Position numbers and translations under genes: made by a program. Positions 7,327 through 13,342 of a stretch of DNA of 17,715 nucleotides are shown piece by piece. Origin of the DNA: Chloroflexota bacterium (GTDB taxonomy: Bacteria; Chloroflexota; Anaerolineae; CG2-30-64-16); NCBI GenBank assembly GCA_029555885.1, contig JAKPQT010000034.1:1-17715 (forward strand). The letters run 5' to 3'. The notes under the pieces were generated by a model. It searched no databases and was not told where the DNA came from. It saw only the letters and a list, made by a program, of their open reading frames with translations. Position 1 is the stretch's first letter; each line of letters opens with the position of its first letter.

Positions 7327-7335
7327 ATTATATCA
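7327..7335 (-). promoter_or_regulatory. Extended -10 promoter of the M1 peptidase/XRE operon
   Basis: On the minus strand the sequence reads TGATATAAT, a perfect TATAAT with the TG extension, 40 bases before the ATG at 7287. No good -35 element sits 16-18 bases upstream, as expected for extended -10 promoters. Confidence 0.6.
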
Positions 7336-7415
7336 CGCGGCCAGAGTGTGTCCGTATGCAAGACCGAAAAGCTGCAACCCACCGCCCTGCCTGACGTATT
7401 GGGCATCAGTACACG

Positions 7416-7434
7416 GGTACACTGACAGTGTACC
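7416..7434. promoter_or_regulatory. Operator-like 19-bp palindrome upstream of the DUF4097 gene
   Basis: GGTACACTGACAGTGTACC is perfect with 9-bp arms around a central A. An extra GTACAC half-site lies 8 bases upstream (7409-7414). It sits in the 180-bp divergent region between the peptidase and DUF4097 genes, 34 bases before the ATG at 7468, a typical place for a dimeric repressor. I could not assign a regulator; the XRE protein at 5266 is one candidate. Confidence 0.65.
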
Positions 7435-7467
7435 TGGGCACGAGATCAAGACAGGAGCGGATATCAC

Positions 7468-8121
7468 ATGACTCATCAGCCAGGTCGGACATACATAGTC
7501 GTTGGCACTCTCATCATGGCTCTGCTCGCGCTGACCGGCTGCGGGCTGGTCCTCGGCCGCACACAGCAGGCGTACCAGACCGCCGTGATCGTGACGGGCA
7601 CGCCCCATGTCAGCATCGAGACCTTCAACGGCGACATCGAGGTGACCACCGGCGCCGCGGACAAGGTGAGCGCAGGCGTCATCGAGTCGGCCGCGGACGA
7701 TACTGACTTCGACCGCATGGAGTTCAACTTCTCGCAGGAAGGCCTGAACGTGAGGGGCAAGTGCGCCTGGTCGGACCCCAACAAACCCTCGAACGCCACC
7801 TGCGACCTGAACATCCAGGTTCCGGCCGGGTCGGATGTCGAGCTCGTCACCGGCAACGGCACCATCACCTACAAGGCCGTGCCCGGCAAGACGCTCAAGG
7901 CGGCGGTCGGCAACGGAAACGTCAACGTGACGCTGCCGCGCGACGCACAGTTCACGCTGGACGCAGCGGTCGGCAACGGCAAGATCAAGAGCGGCTTCGA
8001 CCTGGGCGACCCCGATGCAGCCCAGAAGCAGCATGTCACCGGCGCAGTCGGTGACCAACCCGGCCTGTCCGTTGCCCTGCGCATCGGCAACGGAGACATC
8101 ACGATCGAGCCTGCGCGATGA
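7468..8121 (+). CDS. DUF4097-like lipoprotein with repeated GNG strands
   Basis: A 217-residue protein with a lipoprotein signal (hydrophobic 10-24, lipobox LTGC, Cys25). The mature part consists of short repeats built on NGD/GNG turns followed by a beta strand: FNGDIEV (about 53), GNGTITY (about 129), GNGNVNV, GNGKIKS and GNGDITIEP at the C-terminus. This is the pattern of DUF4097/DUF2807-type adhesin-like beta-solenoid proteins, some of which sit in envelope-stress operons. Its biochemical role is unknown. AGGAG at 7453-7457 supports the ATG. Divergent from the M1 peptidase gene, it is preceded by an operator-like palindrome and followed after 40 bases by the GNAT gene. Confidence 0.82.
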   Translation: MTHQPGRTYIVVGTLIMALLALTGCGLVLGRTQQAYQTAVIVTGTPHVSIETFNGDIEVTTGAADKVSAGVIESAADDTDFDRMEFNFSQEGLNVRGKCAWSDPNKPSNATCDLNIQVPAGSDVELVTGNGTITYKAVPGKTLKAAVGNGNVNVTLPRDAQFTLDAAVGNGKIKSGFDLGDPDAAQKQHVTGAVGDQPGLSVALRIGNGDITIEPAR

Positions 8122-8161
8122 ACTCATTCACCCAAACCACGGCCCACACGGAAGAAGTGTG

Positions 8162-9130
8162 ATGGAGATCCTGCCCTTCTACCCTGACTATCTCGCTGCC
8201 GCCGGCCAGCTCTTCACGGCAGGGCTGGCCCGGCTGCGCCGCAGTGTGCCTGAAGTGCCCGCTACCCTGCTCGACAGCGAGCGCGTCTGCGGCAATATCG
8301 CCCGCATCACCGCGGCCAACGGCGGCCTCATGGCGGTGGAACACGGCGAGCTGGCCGGTTACATGGGCTGGTGGCTGGCAGAGGACTTCCGCGGCGCAGG
8401 GCGGAAGGGCGCCTACGTGCCGGAGTGGGCGCACGCGGTCCGGGCAGAGGCAGATGCCGCCCGCATCTATCGGGCGCTCTACCGGGAGGCAGCGGGCCGC
8501 TGGGCGGCGGAGGGCTGCGAGGTCCACGCGCTCACCCTGCTTGCCGACGACCGTGCAGCCGAGCGCGCCTGGTTCTGGAACGGGTTCGGCCTGCTGGTGG
8601 TGGACGGCGTGCGGCCCACCGGCCCGCTAGAGGCCGCGTCGCGCACTGACCTCACCATCCGGCAGGCGACCGCAGCGGATGCCAGGGCGCTGGCCGCGCT
8701 GGATGCCGAGCATGTGCGGCATTACGTTGCGCCGCCGGTGTTCATGGCCCCGCCTGCCGCTGAGGATGCGGCCGCGTGGGAAGCCTTCCTGGCGCGGCCG
8801 CGCAACAGCGCCTGGCTGGCGCTCGATGGGGACGCACCCGTCGGCTTCATCCGGTTCGCGGGGTGTGACTATGACGGGGTGGAGCTGCTGTCCGCCGATA
8901 CGATGATCGGCATCAACGGCGCATACGTACGGCCCGGCTATCGCGGCCGCCACGCGGCCGCCGCGATCCTCCATGCGGGCCTGCGCCACTATGCCGCGCT
9001 CGGCTTCCCTGTGTGTGCGGTCAACTTCGAGTCGTTCAATCCGGAGGCCGCGGCCTTCTGGCCGCGCTACTTCACGCCGGTCTGCCTGTCGCTGATGCGG
9101 ATGCCGGAGAATCCGTACGCGCAGGGTTGA
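8162..9130 (+). CDS. Tandem GNAT-family N-acetyltransferase
   Basis: A 322-residue protein from ATG 8162, preceded by GGAAG at 8150-8154. An in-frame ATG further upstream lies inside the DUF4097 gene and is rejected. It reads as two GNAT folds. The N-terminal one (about 1-155) has GELAGYMGWWL, a degenerate motif A and a helical stretch ending in ERAWFWNGFGLLVVDGVRP. The C-terminal one (about 164-315) starts DLTIRQATAADARAL and keeps motif A, GAYVRPGYRGRHAAAAILHAG (acetyl-CoA pyrophosphate loop V256-x-P258 to R261-G262), then CAVNFESFNPEAAAFW. The C-terminal domain probably carries catalysis. The substrate is unknown. It may be co-transcribed with the DUF4097 gene. Confidence 0.88.
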   Translation: MEILPFYPDYLAAAGQLFTAGLARLRRSVPEVPATLLDSERVCGNIARITAANGGLMAVEHGELAGYMGWWLAEDFRGAGRKGAYVPEWAHAVRAEADAARIYRALYREAAGRWAAEGCEVHALTLLADDRAAERAWFWNGFGLLVVDGVRPTGPLEAASRTDLTIRQATAADARALAALDAEHVRHYVAPPVFMAPPAAEDAAAWEAFLARPRNSAWLALDGDAPVGFIRFAGCDYDGVELLSADTMIGINGAYVRPGYRGRHAAAAILHAGLRHYAALGFPVCAVNFESFNPEAAAFWPRYFTPVCLSLMRMPENPYAQG

Positions 9131-9144
9131 TGGGGCGGGAGCTG

Positions 9145-9175
9145 CTGTAGGGCGGATTGGCAATCCGCCCTACAG
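9145..9175. repeat. Perfect 15+1+15 palindrome
   Basis: Arms CTGTAGGGCGGATTG (9145-9159) and CAATCCGCCCTACAG (9161-9175) are perfect inverted copies around one central G. It lies 15 bases after the GNAT stop and 12 bases beyond the stop of the minus-strand gene remnant, so it could serve as a terminator for both. I recall similar GTAGGGCGGATT palindromes as dispersed repeats in environmental genomes; this was not searched. Confidence 0.85.
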
Positions 9176-9186
9176 GTGGCATCCCC

Positions 9187-9324
9187 TTACCGGCCGCCAA
9201 ACAGGCTGCCCAGCCCGCCGAGGCTGCCGAGGTCCAGGCTCTTGCCAGCCGCCAGGTTGTCCACCTGGCCGGCCAGGTTCGGCGGCAGCTTCGACTTTTT
9301 GACGTCTTTCGCGCTTTGAAGCAC
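9187..9324 (-). pseudogene. C-terminal remnant of a lost gene
   Basis: On the minus strand, reading down to a TAA at 9187-9189, about 38-46 codons have strong G/C third-position bias and encode a protein-like tail: KKSKLPPNLAGQVDNL, then AAGKSLDLGSLGGLGSLFGG and a final Arg. The bias ends near 9300-9324. No ATG is present, and the only nearby alternative start, a GTG at 9324, has no convincing ribosome binding site. Upstream of that the frame runs into the oppositely oriented isomerase gene. The best reading is the 3' end of a gene whose 5' part was deleted. A tiny intact gene starting at the GTG is less likely. The family is not recognised; Gly/Leu-rich tails like this end many small cytosolic proteins. 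Confidence 0.5.
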
Positions 9325-9327
9325 AAT
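9299..9327 (+). promoter_or_regulatory. Sigma70-type promoter of the isomerase/oxidoreductase operon
   Basis: TTGACG (9299-9304), a 17-base spacer and CACAAT (9322-9327, four of six matches) lie 33 bases before the ATG at 9361. The promoter lies within the edge of the minus-strand gene remnant. Confidence 0.6.
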
Positions 9328-9360
9328 AGCGCCCAAGAACTCAACGAGGAGGCAGCCCTG

Positions 9361-10185
9361 ATGAGCCAGATTCGGCTTGGAGTCATGGCCCCCTTACCCG
9401 AGGGGCCGGAAGAAGCCCTGCAGAAGGTTGCGGATTTCGGGTTCCCAACCTGCCAGGTAGTCTGCTGGGACAACAGCCTGTTCACCGATGCGATCGCCGA
9501 CCGGTTGGCCGCGACCGCCGCACGGCTCGGCATCGAGATTACGACGTTGTGGACGGGTGCGCCGGGGCGCTATGTCTGGAACTTCATCGAAGGGCCGACG
9601 ACCATCGGCCTGGTCCCGCCGGCGATGCGCAGGGAGCGCGTCGCCGTGTTGAAGCAGGGTTCCGATTTCGCGCGGCGCGTCGGCATCCCCAGCATCACGA
9701 CCCATGTCGGCTTCATCCCCGAGAACCCGAGCGACCCGACCTATGGCGAGGTCGTCGCCGCACTCCGGGAGGTGGCGGAACACTGCCGGGCCAACGGGCA
9801 GGAGTTCTGGTTCGAGACGGGCCAGGAGACCCCCATCACGCTGCTGCGCACCATCGAGGATGTTGCCACCGGCAACCTGGGCATCAATCTGGACCCCGCC
9901 AACCTGCTGATGTATGGCAAGGCCAACCCGGTCGATGCACTGGATGTGTTCGGCAAGTACGTCCGCGGCGTACATGCGAAGGACGGCGAGTATCCCACGG
10001 ATGGCCGCAACCTGGGCCACGAGAAGGCGCTCGGCGAGGGCCGCGTCAACTTCCCCGCGCTGGTGGCGAAACTGAAGGCACTGGGGTTCAGCGGCGCGCT
10101 CACCATCGAGCGCGAGATCTCCGGCCCGCAGCAGATTGCCGATATCCGTCGCGCCCAGGCGTTCCTCGCGACGTTGATCGAATAA
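9361..10185 (+). CDS. Sugar phosphate isomerase/epimerase-like TIM-barrel protein
   Basis: A 274-residue protein. GAGGAGG at 9346-9352 fixes the ATG at 9361; an upstream in-frame ATG (9157) lies in the palindrome and would add meaningless sequence. The fold is that of xylose isomerase-like/AP endonuclease 2 family proteins. Predicted metal ligands are E152 (FWFETGQETP), D178 (INLDPANL), H205 (RGVHAKDGEYP) and E250 (LTIEREI), each at the end of a barrel strand. Such proteins isomerise or epimerise ketoses, inositol derivatives or hydroxypyruvate. The Gfo/Idh/MocA oxidoreductase 47 bases downstream is a common partner in carbohydrate catabolism. The exact substrate cannot be read from sequence. 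Confidence 0.9.
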   Translation: MSQIRLGVMAPLPEGPEEALQKVADFGFPTCQVVCWDNSLFTDAIADRLAATAARLGIEITTLWTGAPGRYVWNFIEGPTTIGLVPPAMRRERVAVLKQGSDFARRVGIPSITTHVGFIPENPSDPTYGEVVAALREVAEHCRANGQEFWFETGQETPITLLRTIEDVATGNLGINLDPANLLMYGKANPVDALDVFGKYVRGVHAKDGEYPTDGRNLGHEKALGEGRVNFPALVAKLKALGFSGALTIEREISGPQQIADIRRAQAFLATLIE

Positions 10186-10232
10186 AGCGTACCATCAGAT
10201 CAAACCAACCACTACCAGCCAGGAGACCTATC

Positions 10233-11252
10233 GTGACACACAAAATGCAAAGGCGCCTGCGTGGAGGCATGATTGGCCTGGGCTTCATGGGCCGGCATCA
10301 CGTCGGGCAATACGAGAAACTGCCCCAGGTGGAACTCGTCGCCATCGCGGACCCGGACCCCATCCGGCTGCACAACAAGGCGACCGTCGCGGGCAACATC
10401 GACCTGCCGCAGCCGAAGATTAACTTCGAGACGCTGCAGGCGTACGCCGATGGCCGCGACCTGATTGCCCAGGCGGATGTGGATTTCGTGGACATTGCGA
10501 CGCCGAGCCATCTGCACGCGGAGATGGCCGTGCTCGCCGCGGAGGCCGGGCGGCATGTCATCGTCGAAAAGCCGATGGCCCTCAGTTCTGCGGATGCAGA
10601 ACGTATGATTGCCGCGGCGCGCGCCAACGACGTCCGCCTGATGGTGGCCCAGGTCGTGCGCTTCTGGCCGGAGTATCTCTACCTGAAGGAAGTCGTCACC
10701 AGCAAGCGGCTGGGCCGGCTGATGCACGCCGAGTTCATCCGCCGCGGCAGCCGCCCCCGCTGGTCCTGGCGCAAGTGGATGTCGCAGGTCGAGTGCAGCG
10801 GCGGCGCGCCCTTCGACCTCCACATCCACGATGTGGATTATGTCCACTATCTGCTGGGCGAACCGCAGCGGGTCGCGGCCCGCCACGTCGTCTCACCCGA
10901 AGAGACGGGACACGACATCATCACGGCACAGTTCGAGTACGCCGATGGCCTGACCGTGACCGTGGACGGCGGGTGGTATGCGCCGGCACGCTACGGCTTC
11001 TATTCGGCCTATGAAGCCGTCTTCGAACGAGGCATCGTGCGGTATCATGGCGGCGCGCAGCCGACCCTGAGCGTGATGCACAATGAAACGGACGAGGTCG
11101 AGATCCCGACCGTGAACGGCGATCCCTACGAAGCCGAAATCGTCTTCTTCGTCCGCTGCCTCCAGAACAACTGCGACCCGGCCGAGCAACACCCGCCGGA
11201 GAGTTCGCTGGCGGCGGTGCGGCTGGTGGAGCGCGAGCTGGCAAGCGCCTGA
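10233..11252 (+). CDS. Gfo/Idh/MocA-family NAD(P)-dependent oxidoreductase
   Basis: A 339-residue protein, normal for the family. The start is GTG 10233 with AGGAG at 10221-10225, 7 bases away; a longer frame extends upstream through the isomerase gene but is not coding. The N-terminal Rossmann domain has GMIGLGFMGRHH (12-23) and the acidic end of beta 2, AIADPDP. The family motif VEKPMAL is at 111-117, with Lys113 the usual catalytic or binding residue. The C-terminal alpha/beta domain contains SGGAPFDLHIHDVDYV (189-204), where D195 and H199 match the conserved catalytic pair. It likely oxidises or reduces a sugar or cyclitol together with the isomerase upstream. It is followed by a hairpin-rich gap. 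Confidence 0.93.
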   Translation: MTHKMQRRLRGGMIGLGFMGRHHVGQYEKLPQVELVAIADPDPIRLHNKATVAGNIDLPQPKINFETLQAYADGRDLIAQADVDFVDIATPSHLHAEMAVLAAEAGRHVIVEKPMALSSADAERMIAAARANDVRLMVAQVVRFWPEYLYLKEVVTSKRLGRLMHAEFIRRGSRPRWSWRKWMSQVECSGGAPFDLHIHDVDYVHYLLGEPQRVAARHVVSPEETGHDIITAQFEYADGLTVTVDGGWYAPARYGFYSAYEAVFERGIVRYHGGAQPTLSVMHNETDEVEIPTVNGDPYEAEIVFFVRCLQNNCDPAEQHPPESSLAAVRLVERELASA

Positions 11253-11259
11253 GGGGGCC

Positions 11260-11340
11260 GCATCCTTCGACTGGCGGCATGCCGCTGGCGACCTTCAGCC
11301 GTTGACCCGCTTAGGATGCTGTGCGTCGGCTGCGCCGACG
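11260..11340. other. Hairpin cluster after the oxidoreductase gene
   Basis: Three inverted repeats: GCATCCT (11260-11266) with AGGATGC (11313-11319); the self-complementary GCGGCATGCCGC (11274-11285) nested within it; and CGTCGGC (11324-11330) with GCCGACG (11334-11340) around TGC. The last is the most hairpin-like. None is followed by a T-run. They probably end or stabilise the upstream transcript. Confidence 0.45.
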
Positions 11341-11364
11341 GCATACACATGGATTTGGATCCCT

Positions 11365-11406
11365 GGACCTTCCTCGCTCGCACACGCGGTCGGGTGTGGA
11401 AGGTCC
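11365..11406. other. Inverted repeat upstream of the ABC exporter promoter
   Basis: GGACCTTCC (11365-11373) and GGAAGGTCC (11398-11406) are perfect 9-bp inverted copies, with an inner CACAC/GTGTG pair (11381-11385 with 11394-11398, sharing one base). The right arm ends 19 bases before the -10 box, covering the -35 position. It could be an operator or part of a terminator. Confidence 0.5.
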
Positions 11407-11422
11407 CGCCGCGTCACCGCAT

Positions 11423-11430
11423 GGTATAAT
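11423..11430 (+). promoter_or_regulatory. Extended -10 promoter of the ABC exporter
   Basis: TGGTATAAT (TG at about 11422-11423, TATAAT at 11425-11430) is a perfect extended -10. No -35-like hexamer is present; an inverted repeat covers that position instead. The expected start of transcription is near 11437, giving a leader of about 56 bases. Confidence 0.65.
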
Positions 11431-11444
11431 GTGAACGATAGTCC

Positions 11445-11469
11445 ATTGTGTCACCCACCGCGACACGAT
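11445..11469. promoter_or_regulatory. Inverted repeat in the ABC exporter leader
   Basis: ATTGTGTC (11445-11452) and GACACGAT (11462-11469) form 8 pairs, one of them G-U, around a 9-base loop. It lies between the predicted transcription start and the ribosome binding site (GAGG 11482-11485). It could be an operator for a drug- or stress-sensing repressor, or an RNA hairpin. Confidence 0.45.
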
Positions 11470-11492
11470 GAATCACCTCACGAGGCTGTGCA

Positions 11493-13229
11493 ATGGCGGC
11501 ACTCAAACGGCTCATCCACTACTTGCGTCCCTATGCGCTGACCCTGATCGTCACCAGCATCATCATCCTGCTCAACACGGGCATCAGTTTGCTCCCGCCG
11601 CTCTTTCAGCGCGCCATCATCGACGATGTGATCGGCGCGCGGCAGCTCGACCGTCTGCTGCCGCTGATTGTCGGGATGGTCGTCGTGTATGCCCTGTCTG
11701 CGGTCACGGAGTTCGGCGATCAGTACCTACGGCACACCGTCGGGGAGCGGTTCCTCTACGACCTGCGCGTACGCATCTACGACCACCTGCAGCGGCTGTC
11801 GCTGGCCTTCTTCGAGCGCACCTCCACCGGCGAGCTGATGTCGCGCGTCAGCAACGATGTCAACGCGCTGGAGCAGTTCGTCACGCACGGGACCATCCTC
11901 ACCGCGGTCGCGGCCATCCGGCTGGTCGGTGCGGCGGTCGTGCTGCTGACGCTCGAATGGCGGCTGGCACTGGTCGCGCTGCTGCCCGTGCCGTTCATCG
12001 CCATCGGCCTCCGTTACTTCAACCGCCGGGCGCGGCCCATCTACCGCCGGGTGCGCGACCGGCTGGGCGACATCAACGCGCGCCTGCAGGACGACCTCGC
12101 CGGCATCCGTGTCATCCAGGCGTTCGGCCAGGAAGAGGCGGAGCTGACGCGCTTCCGCAACATCAGCAGCACGTACATGGCCGAGCGCATCGCCTCCATC
12201 CGCACCTGGTCCAGCTTTTTCCCGGGGTTGGGCTTCCTGGCGGCGCTGGGCGGCGTGCTGGTGCTGGGCGCAGGCGCAGGGATGGTCGTGCAGAGCCAGC
12301 TCACGCTTGGCACACTCGTCGCGTTCCTCTCGTACATCGTCTCATTCTACGAGCCCGTGCGCCGCCTGACCGATATCGACAACATCCTCCAGCAGGCCGG
12401 CGCGGCTGCCGACCGCATCTTCGAGCTGCTCGATGAACTGCCGGAGATTCAGGATGCGCCGGGGGCCGTGGCCTTGGCGCAGGTCAAGGGCGAAGTGACG
12501 TTCGATGACGTTCACTTCAGCTACAGCGAGGGCGACGAGGTGCTGCACGACGTAGACTTCCATGTAGCGCCGGGCGAAGTCGTTGCGCTCGTGGGGCCGA
12601 GCGGCGCGGGCAAGACGAGCATCGCCAACCTGCTCTGCCGCTTCTATGACCCTACCCACGGCTCCGTGCGCGTGGACGGTCACGACCTGCGCGAGGTGCA
12701 GTTGCGCTCGCTGCGCAGCCATGTTTCGGTGGTGCTGCAGGATACGTTCCTGTTCAACGCCAGCGTGCGCGAGAACCTGCTGTACGGCAAGCCGGATGCG
12801 ACGGAAGATGAACTGGTCGCGGCCACGAAGGCCGCCTACGCGCACGACTTCATCCTGGCGCTGCCTGAGGGGTATGACACGGAAATCGGGGAGCGGGGCG
12901 TGAAGCTGAGCGGCGGCCAGCGGCAACGGCTCGCACTGGCCCGCGCCATCCTCACCGACCCCCGCATCCTGATCCTGGATGAGGCGACCTCGTCGGTCGA
13001 TGCGGAGGCGGAGTACCTGATCCAGCAGGCGCTCGAACGCGTGCTGGAGGGCCGCACTGCGCTGGTCATCGCGCATCGCCTGAGCACCATTCGGAATGCG
13101 GACAAAATCATCGCGCTGGACGGCGGGCGCATCCGCGAGATTGGCAATCATCGCGATCTGCTCGCACGGCAGGGGTTATACAGCCAGCTTTACCAGCGGC
13201 AGCTCGAATTGGCCGCGACGGAGGCGTGA
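11493..13229 (+). CDS. ABC exporter with fused membrane and ATPase domains
   Basis: A 578-residue half-transporter of the MsbA/lipid-drug exporter type. Residues about 1-310 form the six-helix transmembrane domain, with the typical LSLAFFERTSTGELMSRVSND coupling-helix region and INARLQDDLAGIRVIQAF. The ATPase domain starts near 330: A-loop region VHFSYSEGDEVL, Walker A GPSGAGKTS (368-376), Q-loop VVLQDTFLFNASVRENLLYG, signature LSGGQRQR (472-479), Walker B ILILDE (492-497) and H-loop His528. All catalytic residues are intact, so it should work as a homodimer or with a partner not encoded nearby. GAGG (11482-11485) 7 bases before the ATG supports the start. The substrate (lipid, peptide or drug) is not deducible. 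Confidence 0.96.
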   Translation: MAALKRLIHYLRPYALTLIVTSIIILLNTGISLLPPLFQRAIIDDVIGARQLDRLLPLIVGMVVVYALSAVTEFGDQYLRHTVGERFLYDLRVRIYDHLQRLSLAFFERTSTGELMSRVSNDVNALEQFVTHGTILTAVAAIRLVGAAVVLLTLEWRLALVALLPVPFIAIGLRYFNRRARPIYRRVRDRLGDINARLQDDLAGIRVIQAFGQEEAELTRFRNISSTYMAERIASIRTWSSFFPGLGFLAALGGVLVLGAGAGMVVQSQLTLGTLVAFLSYIVSFYEPVRRLTDIDNILQQAGAAADRIFELLDELPEIQDAPGAVALAQVKGEVTFDDVHFSYSEGDEVLHDVDFHVAPGEVVALVGPSGAGKTSIANLLCRFYDPTHGSVRVDGHDLREVQLRSLRSHVSVVLQDTFLFNASVRENLLYGKPDATEDELVAATKAAYAHDFILALPEGYDTEIGERGVKLSGGQRQRLALARAILTDPRILILDEATSSVDAEAEYLIQQALERVLEGRTALVIAHRLSTIRNADKIIALDGGRIREIGNHRDLLARQGLYSQLYQRQLELAATEA

Positions 13230-13235
13230 CGTCAC

Positions 13236-13342
13236 GGTTCGTAGTAGGACAGCCCGGTGACCGAGGTCGCCGGGCCACCTCGGGTGCACAGGACTGACTA
13301 CCGAGTCATTTTGTCAAAGTGCAAAAGTGCCGCCTACGAACC
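13236..13342. repeat. Inverted-repeat-bounded spacer between convergent genes
   Basis: GGTTCGTAG (13236-13244) and CTACGAACC (13334-13342) are perfect 9-bp inverted copies bounding the 113-bp gap. The left arm begins 7 bases after the ABC exporter stop, and the right arm ends at the base before the ABC-F stop codon. Inside are two overlapping stems, 13253-13274 (10-bp arms with one G-T pair) and 13261-13283 (CCGAGGT with ACCTCGG), which cannot form together, plus a small stem at 13295-13308. This could be a bidirectional terminator or a small mobile palindromic element. Confidence 0.6.
13295..13312 (+). terminator. Weak intrinsic terminator candidate for the ABC exporter
   Basis: TGACT (13295-13299), loop ACCG, AGTCA (13304-13308), then TTTT (13309-13312). 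The stem is short and AT-containing, but this is the only stem in the gap followed by a T-run; the GC-rich hairpin at 13253-13274 just before it may help. Confidence 0.45.

Noticed and set aside
5674..7425. 583-residue plus-strand open frame opposite the M1 peptidase and XRE genes
   Set aside because: It covers a gene with an intact zinc peptidase active site; the translation is His/Arg/Val-rich without motifs.
11468..11492. Small upstream reading frame starting at ATG 11468 before the ABC exporter
   Set aside because: It overlaps the exporter in another frame with no ribosome binding site; the long frame is a shadow of the exporter gene.
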